Positions 13,915-25,470 are shown, counted from the stretch's first letter. The stretch is 64,000 bases of DNA from Isoetes taiwanensis (GCA_021234155.1 JAJEKV010000011.1:3099069-3163068); one strand, 5' to 3'. Program-made: numbers and translations. Notes: generated from the letters alone by a model not told the origin.

Positions 13915-14290
13915 CTTCAAGAGGGCTAAATCCTTTAGGGCATGCAGGACCCTTTCGCGGGATCAAGAAAGGTTGGCGCTAGCCAAAGTGCGCCTTTAGA
14001 TAAGCCTCCCCGCAGCCTCTTGGAGTGCCAAATGGCAAAAAGTCCGGAAGCTGAGGTCGGTCTTGAACTCCCCGGCACCTAACCAGCCTCTAGAAGGGAG
14101 CCCCAGACGTTGGGTTGACTTTGAAACTTACGGATCTCCTGTAAGGCGACCGTGTCGCATGCCTGGAACTGATGGGGTTTCCTTTACAGCTGTGGTTGGG
14201 TGGCGGCCCCTGGTGCAGTGCACTGCCTGGCTCCAACAGCCCTGGGCTCTGCGACTTCGTGACTCACGCCAGCCTCCGGACTGAGCTTGC
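13915..14290 (-). pseudogene. Histone H3-like fold relic inside decayed Ty3/gypsy element
   Basis: Read on the minus strand across several frame changes, successive blocks follow the H3 fold in order: DTVALQEIRKFQ (alpha-N; canonical TVALREIRKYQ), then PF*RLVR (canonical PFQRLVR, stop at the Gln codon), then EFKTDLSF (canonical DFKTDLRF, including the K79 position), then LALQEAAG and EAYLKAHFG (alpha-2), then ERVLHALKDLALLK (canonical KRVTIMPKDIQLAR). All fall within about 300 bp and in correct order. The relic lies between a probable 5' LTR to the right and the gag relic to the left, exactly where the intact element at 42.6-55.9 kb keeps its H3-like ORF. It is non-functional as read. A possible tail start is discussed in the findings. 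Confidence 0.8.
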
Positions 14291-15299
14291 ATTCTTCCCG
14301 CAAAGGCCCCGACAGCCTTTGACTTTTTTCCAGGGCTGATCACTGACTTCCTGCCACTTCTTCCTGCTTAATCTGGCCACATGTCTATGAGATTGGGCCC
14401 CCTTCCGCCTCCCCAGATGCCCCTCAGACCCTGGTTCTGGCTGCTCCTCGCCGAAGCTTTCTTCCTTCTCACTGATCCCGTCCTTTCTTCCTGGAACTCC
14501 CTGCCTTCCTAAGACTTTCTTCCACCAGGCATTGGCCGTGTTGCTTTTGAGAAGTTCAACGGGAAAATCACCCCATGGGCTGCCGGGCCATGGTCTATCT
14601 CGACCGTTATTAGATATTTCAGGATGTTCCCCATGAAGCAATGGGAATCCTCATCCCATCTAATGGGGGGGAATTTCTGATGGGCCCCGGCCATCTATAA
14701 CGGGCGACTCCATCCCCCTGGCACCGATTTCTTCCCCCAGCCACGATCGGATCGGGCTCGCCTATATCTCGAGCTGGGTCATCCTCCCGGCCAAGTTTCA
14801 TGATTCTACCGGGCCTCTGCCCCTATGTCCCTCCCCTGTGTCCTCTACATTCGGGGAGGGTAGAATTTTATTAACATCATGACCAAGCTGCTGTTCTCTC
14901 TACGGTGTAAGGAAGTCAAGTGGAGGTTCAATGGATCAGAAATGGCTCCGAGAAGTGGTAGATGTGGGATAGGGGATCCCGCCATTGTTCTCGAATGTCC
15001 ACCAACTCGGTCCATGGAAGGTCGATGAAGGTGGTCAAGAGCTATATGCCCATGATCTGCATAGGATCTCGGCTATGGTAAGGGTAGTAGGGTCCATAAG
15101 GTTTTGGTGTTGGCCATGGCCGATGGCACTAAGGTCTAAGAGGACAGCTGTAGCGCTTTGCAGCTAGGAAAACGGAAATGAGGGCTTAGAGTTAGCGAGA
15201 ACAAGGGCGTAGAAAGTAGGGTCAGTCCGATGGCTATACATGGGCGCTTGGTTCCCATGAAGGGCTGAAGGCAAGGCTTAAAACAAAACAACAAAAGAA

Positions 15300-15420
15300 A
15301 ACTTTAACCCAAGCTAACTTTTTTAAAAATTTAAAATTTTTCCTATTAACTTTTTAATTTTTTTATTATAAAATAATTATACTTTGGAAATACTGGAGCA
15401 TACTTGGCGCCGGGTCAGAT
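15300..15420. repeat. AT-rich leader segment
   Basis: A strongly AT-rich stretch of about 100 bp lies between the H3-like relic and the probable 5' LTR. It may be part of the untranslated leader of the decayed element. No gene is visible. Confidence 0.4.
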
Positions 15421-15969
15421 TCTTACTACCCCAATCGGCAATCGGGGTCGACGAAAAGCTTGCCGCCTGGGTTGACTTCCGGGCCTACTGACTTCTGCGG
15501 AGGAGGTCGGGCTACCGAACGTATTTTTGGTCTCCCACGCCGACCGCAGGCGATAAAATCCTGCCGCCACTGAAGTTGACTTTCGGCCTTCCTAATGACC
15601 ATTTTTCCACCAAGCGATTTTAATCGGCCCTAGGGTATTTGGGTACGCTGATCCAATGGAACCACTTTCTCCTTCATTTGCTACCTATAAAATTTTATAA
15701 TTCTTCCAAACTTAGCCTCCAAATGCCTCTAACTTTTTTAAAGCTATAATTTTTACTTTAACCTAACACAAAACCAAACATCAAAGAGGGGACTAACAAC
15801 ACCCTTAGATTATCCTCCTAACTAACGATCACGAAGTTAGGGTTTTGGCTAGTATGATTTCGAGCAACCTAAATCACGGCCTCATTTCATCGGGTGGCCT
15901 CCTAATATATACACCCCACGAGTATATATACGGGACTTTCCCTCCCATGGCTACCATCTCGCCATGAGC

Positions 15970-17190
15970 AGGGCTCCTCCGTCTTTACCTCCGCCATCTA
16001 CATAGAGATGTCGGTGAAGGACACGGAGGTGTCATTCGCCCACACTTCGGATGGGCTCCTACGGCTGGAAGCATGAATACAAGGGTTAGCAATACATAGC
16101 ATAAATCACATATAAATAACCACCAATGAAGGGTGGCACATCCATCCAAATACCAACGGCAAATAATATACACCTAAAACTAAGAAAACACCCCCAAACC
16201 CCTGTGTCCTACCCCTCGTTCGGGGACCGGTGAGGTTGGACTAACGGCTCGCCCCTCAAGAGATCAGACAGAGGTATAAACCGGGCGCTATGGGCATAGA
16301 ACATCGGGCTAGGGTTGTCCAATCCATCCGCCTCCCTGGCACACTTTGTAGATGGGTCCGATTCACGCTTATGGTTTCGCTTATAGCCTTCCGGGAGACG
16401 CAAACTCATGGTATCACCCTTTTTGAGTCTACTCCAGGTTCATGACACCCGGGTCCGATGAGGCAATGTGTGGAAGCCGCCCCCTTCCGTGATCACAGGG
16501 GTTCCATGGGTGAGCTAGAGAATACGCGTCGCATCAGCGACCCCCACATCCGCATTCATTTACTCACCCTCAAATCTACTAAAGTGCAAGATGCTCCATA
16601 CGGATCACACCTCTACACCTGTGGAGTGTCCTACCCATACCCGCCCCCACGTGACCGGCCATCGTGCCTAGCCCCATGTGAGGAGTCTCTGTGGAGCCTT
16701 TATGTTCGTGCAAGACCCCACACCCACTTCACCACTGTGGTCCCTTTGTCCGTGCTGCCGCACTATACGCCTACCTAATCTCACTGTGGTCTCTCTTGTA
16801 CACGCCGCATTAACCGGGAGTTAAAGGAGCTACTAGGAGCATACTAAAACATATGGCAAAATGCCTCTACCCCCTCTAATCCCTGCTTTTATGGAAGTTT
16901 AACAAAGCTACTCATAGATACATCGCCAATTCCCTAACAGAGCACCATTCATAATTGAAATGTAATCCTACTTCTACCAGAGAAGGGTTAATCTCAACAG
17001 CACATCAAGAAAGAGAGTACGTATATTATCCCACAATTCACAAGCTAACCAACTACTAACCCGGTGGTTTCTACTGAACCGCTATCGCTTGGGGCTTCCA
17101 TGGTGTTGTATGGAGGGCTGCAAAGAATGCCTAGGGGTGTTTATGAAGTCGGGGAATAAATCAGCTAGCCTGGGGTGTCACCGCTTTTTA
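15970..17190 (-). repeat. Probable diverged 5' LTR of the decayed Ty3/gypsy element
   Basis: Several phrases follow the LTR sequence of the intact element in order: 'ggctagggttgtcc' with 'atccatccgcc' near 16,308-16,330 (intact LTR: 'ggcttagggttgtccactcc'), a 'gaccggcc' block with 'ccc' runs near 16,650, and 'ggagctactaggagcata' near 16,828 (intact: 'gaggctactctaggagcatc'). Orientation matches the other LTRs. It lies on the 5' side of the relic element. Ends were not resolved; 'ggggtgtca' near 17,171 may be one of them. Confidence 0.55.
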
Positions 17191-17399
17191 AGCTTCACTG
17201 GGCCTAATTGTGGGGAAGAAGAGGGTGGCGCTTTAGCCTTGGTGGTTTTGATTTAGCAACCCCATGTTGACCACTCTGTTTTGCCAAGTGGCACCAAGAA
17301 CCCATTAGTTGGACTGGATACATATGTTTTATAATTATCCTTTTATAATTAGATTAACATAGCTTAATTAAATCCCTTTGGTCAACCCCTAGGTTACCG

Positions 17400-18925
17400 T
17401 GGCCCCATGGTGGCGCATATATTCACTCGGGTGACGGTCAATGTATTTATACATATACCGTGATAAATACTTTGGAACGCCACACATGTTAGTATACAAC
17501 ATCAACATCACATGACCATCATGAAGGATGGCTCACCACATATCTACATAGACAAAGAATAGAATAGAATAGAATATGATTTTATCGTCCACGAGACAAA
17601 GATCGTAAGACATCACATATGGAGATCCTACCCAAGGCTCAGACTAAAGGGGGATGACCGGACGGCTTTGGGCTCCTTAAGTCATTGCGGCATGTAATTC
17701 ATGGCAAATAGATTTGGTCGGGCATAAGAACATGGCTTAGGGTAGTCCACTCCATCCGCCTCGCAATACCCTTTGCGAGTAGTAGGTTGAAAAGTGTTCT
17801 GGACCGGATCGGAAATCCTCACGGATGCATAGCCAAAGGGGTTACCCCGGTTGCATCTCCCCGCCCGATGGGGGCGGTAGGGATCACCCCACCCAGATTG
17901 GCATGCCGACTCAGCAGACTAGAGGGCCACCGCCTGCATCGACTTGAACTCCATGGAAGGTGTACACCACCCCAAGAGTGTCGAACCCATGCAAAGCCCT
18001 CATGCAAAGGGCGTAGCATTAGGTCTAGTGCACTATAGTCCCCCCGATAGGTTTTTACTACCGTGAGGGACGCGGATCATGAGTCAACATGAACCTCCTT
18101 GTAAGCCGCCGGCCCCGCCCCTTCACCCACAAACTGTGTGACTCTTGTACACAGCCGAATTTAATAGTGCATTAAAGAGGGCTAGCTAGAGCATCAACTA
18201 CTAGGTTTCTAAGGCCTCACCCCCTTCCCAATACAATGAGTCCAATGAGATTATCATCACATACATATCACGGAAGAACTAAAGAATAAGATTTAATCTA
18301 AATCATAGAGTTAGGTTCTTTAGTTATGGCTTGATATCTAGAGATCTAGATGGTCTTATGTTTTTATTCAATAGGCTAGACCTACTTATTCTATGTCCGG
18401 GAGGCGGTTTAGACTATTGAATTGTCAAAATACCTGATCCTTGGCTTGCTCCTCCCGCCTCAACGCATCCATGCCGCAGAACCCGCTTTGAAGATGAAAC
18501 TAGAAAAGGAAGTCGATGAGCTAGGACCGCCGCATGACTTTGGGAGGCTTTAGATTGGCTCTTGGAGCAAGTAAAACAAAGAAGTTCTAGAAGGTGTGGG
18601 ACTAAAAATGGAAAGTTAGGGTTTCCTATACTTATATAGACTAAGGGTTAGGCTAGGGCTTCCATTCTCCCTTGAGCATGTGGGACAAATGGGTGTGGCC
18701 CACTTGCATTTATTAGTTAGAAATGGCCTAAAGTGTACACATGGATAAATGTACACATGAATAAATGTGCACATAAATAAACACTTGCAAGTTTCCCCTA
18801 GGGTGCTACTTGCTTGGCTACACGCCTGCATACACGCCAATCGATGGCGCGGTAACGCGATGACGAAAAGGTAGATAAAGATACGCCCCGAGACCGTGAT
18901 AATCACCGCGGCCGAACGTCATATT
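17400..18925 (-). repeat. LTR of the same Ty3/gypsy family
   Basis: From 'catgttagtatacaacatc' (17,485) to 'gaacgtca' (18,914-18,921) this follows the 1.66-kb LTR of the intact element almost phrase by phrase, including 'cataagaacatggcttaggg', 'gtaggttgaaaagtgtt' and the 'tatatagac' TATA-like site near 18,635. It is interrupted at 17,555-17,600 by a short LINE end. To its right come the PPT-adjacent sequences of the internal region, so it is a 3' LTR whose element body to the right has been lost. Confidence 0.8.
17548..17606 (-). mobile_element. Very short 5'-truncated LINE 3' end inside the LTR
   Basis: An AATAG repeat followed by 'gattttatcgtccacgagac' interrupts the LTR. It matches the 3' terminus of the LINE at 30,017-30,060 (AATAG repeat followed by 'ttttagcgtcccacggagac'). 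Flanking copies of 'acaaaga' at about 17,549-17,555 and 17,595-17,602 look like a target-site duplication. Known LINE behaviour (target-primed reverse transcription that aborts early) explains such a stub. Confidence 0.7.
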
Positions 18926-19015
18926 CTCCCCACCTTGAAATGATGCTGTCCGCAGCATCGTGGGTCTTCCCACCTTGGGATCTTCTTATCCTGCAACCAA
19001 CTTGATGCACACAAT
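18922..19015 (-). other. PPT-adjacent internal remnant with conserved hairpin
   Basis: The sequence after the LTR, 'ttctccccaccttgaa', is a polypurine tract on the minus strand and is identical to the intact element at 44,281. It is followed by the perfect hairpin 'gatgctgtccgcagcatc' (18,942-18,959), also present at 44,299-44,316. Similarity ends near 19,010. Confidence 0.75.
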
Positions 19016-22000
19016 TTATCTTATATTATAATGTTATTCAGTAATTCCTGGATTTGGATCCAGCCCTAAATTGGAAGGCGAGGATGTGATTGGCCCAATT
19101 GGACGATAAGGATTCAACGCAAAAAGGGCAACGTCGTTGCCAAACTGAAGCTATGGCTACATAGAGGGACGGGTCGGCGTGGAGCTGAGGAGAGAACGGG
19201 TCGGCAGCATGGTTCTACTCAAACAATCAACAGATCTTTGGAGCCAATCGACCTGCAATGGCCGGAGCTATAAATTTGGAATGATTCAGATATATATTAA
19301 CATCTTCGTGCTTTTGAGCCAAAATCCACGGAAGCCATCATTCATAGATCTTCCAATGTATTGGAGTGCATTTTCTAAAACACATTTGAAGGGCTTCAGC
19401 AAAGTTGTTTCACACCTTAACAAAAATGTGTTCTTGCTATTTCGTATTTTCATTCCGCCTATTCTCCTTTGTGTAGGATTTATTCTCCTTCTTTTTTGCT
19501 GAACAGCTATGGCATCATCATGCCATTTAGACGGTTTTGAACCGCGGAGCCCCTCTCGCCAGAAACCATCTCGTCGCTGTAACAAACATGCAAGAAGCAA
19601 TTTTTTGTATCAAAATATATTCGCGGTAAAGGTATTGGAGAAGATTTAGTAGGTATCGAACTGCTATACACCCACTATCGCATAGATTTGCATGGATTAG
19701 CAAAGGCCTAAGTAGGTTGATTTTGAAAGCCCAAGATATTTAAGGCAATTTTGCCTTTCTAGCGCTTAGGGTTCTTGCAATCGCTTTTTTGGAATGAGCT
19801 TCAGCCCTTGCTTTTGGAGCATCGGACATGCATCAGATTACATGCCCTAAACCAGAAGGCTCAATTCTTTTAGTCCAGAGGTGAATAGATGATCTGCTTC
19901 CCTTTTTTCTACTTTTCTTGCATAATGTTTGTCTTTTGCAAATAAGAAGGATGATTTCTGCTTGCAAAGTGCTTGATTGTGGTCTTATGCCAATGTCTTC
20001 TCCGATTCCAAATTTTATGAGGTGCTCATTTTAAATCTTACAAGCAAGCCATCTTATTGTGGATTATGATGCCACTACTTAATTGGAATGTAAGCATCCT
20101 AGAATGTTAATCCAAGTTGTATGTGTAGATAGAAGAGTTAGCAATTTAACAAAATTTTTATTACAGATGCCAATTTTGGAGCTTTTGTTCCAAATGCAAG
20201 CAAAAGCAGGTGATCAAGTTAGGATCCATGCTTTGATAAACTTGCTGAAACAACCTGCTCTTAATGTTCATAATCTGCCATCAATAAGAATGATACACAT
20301 AGCGGCAATGGAATGACAATTCCTGCAATGCTTTTATAACGACATTCTTTGATGAAATTGTGGGATTCAAATCTAACTGCAGAACGATAAAGCTATCAGG
20401 GCTAGACATCATCAAGCAAATGTTGCTCAGCTTATTCATTGGGGTAAGACACCTTTTCAACCTCTTCTGAAAGAAGTGCAGCGAAGGAAGAATATCTCTT
20501 CATTGCAGTTTAGAAAGAACATCCCTTCGGTATTTTTCAAACTATTAAATAGTTGTAGAAGGGGAAAATGTGCTGGCCTGCTTCCAAACATTGCTGGAAT
20601 GTTGCTATCATGCTATAGATAAATGGCTTATGCTTCAATTCACCTTTTCAACCTCTTATGAAAGCAGCGCAGCTAAGAAAGAACATTTCTTCATTGCAGC
20701 TTAGACAGAACATCCCTTCCATATTTTTCAAACCATCAAACAGTTTTGGAAGGGGAAGATGTGCTGGCCTGCTTCTGAACATTGGTGGAATCAATTTTAT
20801 AGATTACATAGAGTGCTATCATGCTATAGATAAATGGCCCTATATAAGCTTTACTTTTTAGACATAATTGTATTTGATAGATTGTCAGCTATAAGTTAAG
20901 GTAACGATGCATTTCAAAGTAAAGGAATTGCATATGTGTCTCATGTTGTCTATATTCCATGGTGTTGCACATTTAGGAATTCAAGTAGTTCTTAATATTG
21001 TAGCATAGTCTCAGTCACTGATATGTAGCTTTACTGTGGATATCTCAGATTGCATGTTCAAATTGTAGGTAACTTTTAACGTATAATTGTCCCCCATGAT
21101 CATCTGTGGTGTATTTAACAATCAGATGCTTTGTGTTATTTGAGACTTATAATTATTACAGGGATTGCGCTACAGTGTGAGCGTAACTTATTCAAACTTT
21201 AAATGTTATTGGCTGGAGAACAGAAATTAGTTTCAAAACCTTTATATAAGTGTAAACTCGAGATGCACAATGAATGGACAATTGAGTAACAAAAAACCTT
21301 TTATTCATGTATCTTACCATTGATTGAAGGGTCTAGGCTCAGATCTTGGGTGTAAACAGATTAAAAGGCAAAGGAATGTGGGTTATCACATGCTACCAAA
21401 AAGTTTAAATTTCTACAAAACATAAAAAAATACAAAAGGGTTTCTAAACATAGGGATGCTAGAAAAATAACTATACTATGCAATTCACATAGGGAGAACC
21501 ATTATGCCCTGTAAGGCTTTGAGGTGGTTAACGAATCCAAACACAATACACAACACTAGGAGATTAAAATGTCAAGAACAACAATAGAAGATTAAAACGG
21601 TCACGTTAAACAACCATGACCCCATCGTGTTGCATTATATTAGTTTGTTTAAATCAAAGATCTTTGTAACTCCCAATATAATACATGCTATAATGCGGCT
21701 TAATCATTTACAAGGAAAGACCGTATATATCATCCAGGAAGTGGTTTTTACGGACACATATAGTTAATTTGGATATCTTTTATCAGCCACGAAGAATGTG
21801 CAGTTCAAAGCCCAAAACCAACTACTTTTGCCTGTTTTTTAATCGCTGCTCTATTTTGCCTCAAATCTCTTCCTCTCTTCAGCAATCTAGCATAAAAGGG
21901 GCAATTCCAAATACTACTATTTGTGCACATCTCTCCCTCCCTCTCTCCCTCCCTCACAAAAGAATCTAGACGAAGAGTTGCTACACCAAAGTTGCTTCAT

Positions 22001-22081
22001 ATCCTGTATACAATTAGTGGCTGTTAAATTGCAAGGTATGTGCATTCAATTTTCTAAATTCAATAACAGGTTTCCAACCTA
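19016..22081. other. Unassigned AT-rich stretch with a local duplication
   Basis: No gene is convincingly recognised. A splice-acceptor-like 'ttttattacag' at about 20,157-20,167 precedes a 49-codon open stretch ending at 20,316, but its peptide has no motif I know. The end near 22,082 is a Helitron terminus, so part of this stretch may be non-autonomous Helitron DNA. Confidence 0.4.
20446..20835. repeat. ~195-bp tandem duplication
   Basis: Two successive imperfect units (about 20,446-20,630 and 20,643-20,835) share 'ttttcaacctctt', 'agaacatcccttc', 'gatgtgctggcctgcttc' (first unit 'aaatgtgctggcctgcttc') and 'gctatcatgctatagataaa'. The copies differ by substitutions and by an extra 'caattttatagattacatagag'-type insertion in the second. 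Confidence 0.8.
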
Positions 22082-22110
22082 GCCCCAGCAACGCTGGGCA
22101 CCATTACTAG
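22082..22110 (+). mobile_element. Helitron 3' terminus (plus strand)
   Basis: The GC hairpin 'gccccagcaacgctgggc' is followed 7 nt later by ACTAG, then host T. A short hairpin just upstream of a terminal CTRR is the hallmark of Helitron 3' ends. The same terminus occurs at 61,021-61,048 (+) and 57,473-57,500 (-). The body lies to the left; no Rep/helicase coding was seen, so it is probably non-autonomous. The 5' end was not located. Confidence 0.8.
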
Positions 22111-22529
22111 TATTTTTATAACGTTGTTTCTTTTGGTGGATAAAGATCTCCCTTTATCTTTAGCTTTTGTTTAGGCTTGTATTGGTATTGTTATGATGGT
22201 ATAATGCGGATTGCGATCGAGATGGATGCCGATTTGCATGGTTACATGTTACTAATTGAGTATGACTTGTGATTGTTACGCATATAAGCACATCGCCTTC
22301 ACAAATTTTGCACCCATCGGTGGACGATTTGCGCAATAGATTGAAAGACCGCTTGGCATTTTGGAAATCCTTTTGTTCATCCGCTATGGTGCTTGATTGA
22401 TCAAGAATGGATATTCTCTTCCTTGGCTACATGGTCCCCTAGTCAACCTTGGTCTCAGCCAAACCATAAGTCCAGATAAAGAACATGCGAGTTTGTTAGG
22501 GGTGCTATCAAGGATTTGCTTGCCTCGTG

Positions 22530-23748
22530 TGCTGCTATTGTTTCAAAAATCAATCCCCTTCATATGCTCACCCCCTTGGGCGTGGTGCCCAAAGCGGGAA
22601 TAAATTTCGTCTTATTTTGGACCTTCGTTATGTCAATAGTTGCTTAGCTCATATCCTTTCAAATATGAGACTATAAGGGAAGTTCGTGGATATTGTCAAA
22701 ACCTAATGATGCCTTTTGTTCACTTTTGATCTCCACTGGATACCATCATGTCGATATTAACCCTGTTTGTTGGACATACCTTGGCTTTGAGTTCGAGGGT
22801 ACTTTCTACATGTTTACATCCTTACCATTTGGTCTTTCTTCTGCATGTTATGTATTTACCAAACTAATGCGACAACTAGTACGTCTATGGCATGCTAAAG
22901 GTTGTCGTTGCATTCCCTACATAGACGACTTCTTATTTGCTACTCCTGTCACTAATTTTAAGAATCTCAAAGCTTTGGTGATGCAGGATTTTGAGGCAGT
23001 CGGCTTTGTTTTAGCCCTGCATAAGTGCCAGCTAGAATGTTCTCATGTGGCCAAATTCTTAGGCTTTATGGTTGATTCATCTTCGGGTTTCTTGTCTATT
23101 GCTCCTGCAAGGCGCCAGAAATTTTTTAGCCTAGCATCGAAACTCCTTGCTGCTGATTATGTTCCGGCACGAACTTTAGCCTCTTTTATGGGTATGATCG
23201 AGTCTTTCCGTATGGTTTTTGGCCCATTCTCCAAACTCTTATCATTCAATCTTGCTAACCTTTATGCTTCCATTACATCTTGGTCCCAACATTTGCAGTT
23301 ATCCCGGCGAGAACATGCTGAGATTTTCCTTTGGTTCTCTTCTGATCTCCTTAACAATGCTTACATTTGGGAACCCCTCAACCCTGCCATTTCCTTATGC
23401 TATGATGCTAGTAACTCAGGGTGGGGAGTTTGGCTTCATGGTTCCTTTCCGGGTTCTGAATTTGTCGGTTCTTTCTCTGATGCCGAGAAGACTTCATCCT
23501 CAACTGCCCGTGAGCTTTTGGCTTTGCTACATTTCCTGGAGAAGCGTGCTTTATCCTTGCAGAACTCCCAAGTTACGGCTTTTGGTGATTCCTTAAATGC
23601 TTATTTTATCCTGTCTAAAGGTGGATCCCGTGTTTGTCACCTACATTCCTTATGTATCCGGATCTTTATTTTGTGTTCTAAGCATAGAATTACCCTTAAA
23701 CCAGTACCGATTCCGGAACCTAAAACCAATGGGTCGGACTATCTATAA
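22530..23748 (+). CDS. DIRS-type reverse transcriptase / RNase H
   Basis: This copies element RNA into DNA. The main open frame spans 22,693-23,748. Upstream, in shifted frames at about 22,540-22,670, are PLGVVPKAG and RLILDLRYVNSC, the start of the RT fingers. In the main frame come 'YHHVDINP', 'FTSLPFGLSSACYVFTK' and the catalytic block 'PYIDDFLFATP' (YIDD), followed by 'FLGFMVDS'. RNase H follows: 'CYDASNSGWGVWLHG', 'STARELLALLHFLE' and 'AFGDSLNAYF' carry acidic residues in the expected places. It ends in 'TNGSDYL', the usual end of DIRS RNase H. No start codon precedes the first blocks in frame, so the gene is damaged upstream. Confidence 0.85.
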
Positions 23749-23754
23749 AAAATT

Positions 23755-24000
23755 ATTGATTTTGATGACTATATGTTATCCGATGCAGCTTTTTCCTTGA
23801 TAGAGATGAGATGGGGACCCCATGGTGGGATCGCTTTTGCCAATGCTTATAATGCTCGTGATTTCTAATTTTAATTGTTGGCATCCACTTCCCCGGTATT
23901 TTATCGCCACCCGATGCTTTCTCTCAATCATGGACCAATACTAACAGATTATTGTTTTCCTCCTCCGAGTCTCGTAGCTAAGACTGTTGCCTTTGCTCTT
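23755..24000 (+). pseudogene. DIRS methyltransferase-like domain, fragment
   Basis: Immediately after RNase H the plus strand reads DFDDYMLSDAAFSLIEMRWG, then PHGGIAFANAYNARDF, a stop, and 'FNCWHPLPRYF' in a shifted frame. The sequence 'RWGPH...FA...NA' followed by 'FN...' marks the start of the domain between RNase H and recombinase in DIRS elements, often described as methyltransferase-like. Only the beginning is visible here. Confidence 0.6.
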
Positions 24001-24559
24001 GCATGTAAGTGTGATATCACGTCATTTTCCATTGGGAGTCCGCTCTCCTTGGTGGCCGGTCCTACATGATGAATTTGGAAATTGGCTCGCTTGCTTTGTG
24101 GATCATTTATATTTTCCACTGGTGGACATGGTTTGTTTTTGGTGCTTCTAGATCATCTTTACCTTGTGGAAAACCTACTAGTCCGATGATTGCGCCTCGA
24201 CTTCATGCTTCCCGACATGGTGAGTTTTGTGTTTTGTTTCGGGATGTTTTCAATTCTCGGTTTTGATGTCAATGGATAATTCGGATACTGGAGATATGCC
24301 ATTTATTGTCCCTATTGAAGGACTATACCCTATAATGAGGGCACCAAACACCTTTTAAGAGCTTACAGCAACCCCGGTAACGAATTTTAAGGCCCTGGTG
24401 CTTGTCTAAGAGCCTCCCTTTTTTTCCCACATCCGCTATGACTATTTGTCTTTACATCACTAAGATTTTGTCATCCTCTCCATCTCTTGCACGAAGTCAA
24501 TAACATCTTAGCATCCATTGCTTTCCATCACCAAAGGCCGGGTCCGAGTAAACCTATCG

Positions 24560-25215
24560 AGCACCCTATTGTTTCCCTAGTCCGTGATCTAGCCAAACGT
24601 AACACTTCCTCTAGTATCAACAAGAAGCAACCTTTGTTACCCCACATGGTCGAAGATTATTGATACCTTTATGGACCTTTTAGCTACATTGTTGGATGTC
24701 ATACGCTGCACGGCTTTTGTCCCGCTTTCTCTCGCATTCTTGCGTAGCTCGAAGTTGCTTTCTTTACATTGGCATGAAATCATTTTCTTCCCTCTCATGC
24801 TAGCCTTTACATCCGATCCTCTAAAACTGATCAAAGTGCTGTTATTCTTGGGTTTTATTGCTCGCTTGGGGGCCCATACCGGTCGGGCTTCAATTGCTTG
24901 AGCTTTATCCGCATGGGGAAATTTAGAGCTTTGGATGGTCCATCAGCGGCTTTCGTTCCGTGGTATTCATTGTCCTCTTTCCTTTCTTCTCCGTGAAGAA
25001 AGTGATCTCTTATTCCACCCTCCGCATGGTTTCGATATTGCTTACAATCTATTGGAGAAGACCCCGATGCTTTTGGTACACATTCGGTAGGCTAGGTGGG
25101 GCTACTATCGCCGCAGACTTTTTAATGTTCCGTGATCGTTTATTTAAAGCCCATGGCCGTTGGTCCTCTCGAGTCCGCTAAAGATGGCTATGTGATTCCA
25201 AAGCATTACATGAAC
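24560..25215 (+). pseudogene. Tyrosine recombinase relic
   Basis: This enzyme inserts the circular DNA form of DIRS elements. Visible blocks: 'SPLVRDLAKRN' (about 24,580), 'LAFLRSSKLLSLHWHEI' with the first catalytic Arg region (about 24,737), 'IRSSKTDQS' (about 24,820), 'LGGATIAA' (about 25,093) and 'HGRWSS' (about 25,154), then 'AKDGYVIP' in a shifted frame. Their order and spacing fit the family. Several frameshifts separate them, so no functional enzyme is encoded as read. Confidence 0.8.
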
Positions 25216-25320
25216 AGCTCCTAGTTTCCCCGCCTCACGGGCCTTGCCTCAACCGAAGTCTCAAGAGCTCTACTAGAGTTCGGTGCTTCTAGTGGTACAT
25301 CACTTTACCTGCCTCTTTTT

Positions 25321-25470
25321 CAAAGCATGTATTCTGTTTTGAGTTGTTTAAGAGATGCCCATGAGAGTGGTTCTTTTCCATGTTTTTTTTTCCATTTCTA
25401 GTAGTTCTAGAATGACATTTACCTTCATTTTCATAGAATTGAAGGTAAATGAAGTTCTTGAACTACTAGG
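25321..25470. repeat. Direct-repeat unit and imperfect hairpin
   Basis: 'gcatgtattctgttttgag' begins a ~50-bp unit (25,326-25,375) that recurs twice at 26,229-26,322. It is followed by an inverted repeat: 'ctagtagttctagaa..ttaccttca' (25,398-25,427) against 'tgaaggtaaatgaag..gaactactag' (25,440-25,470). The right-hand flank 'ccatttctagtagttctagaat' also recurs after the second copy at about 26,340. The two copies therefore bracket 25,400-26,228 as direct repeats. Confidence 0.75.

Larger units (their letters stand above)
22400..25230 (+). mobile_element. DIRS-type tyrosine-recombinase retrotransposon, decayed
   Basis: Coding blocks run in DIRS order on the plus strand: reverse transcriptase, RNase H, the RWGPH-containing domain typical of DIRS elements, then a tyrosine recombinase. 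I found neither an integrase nor LTRs. The RT/RNase H frame is open over 1 kb, while the rest is broken by frameshifts. Split direct or inverted terminal repeats of DIRS type were not identified, so the exact ends are unknown. Confidence 0.85.
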
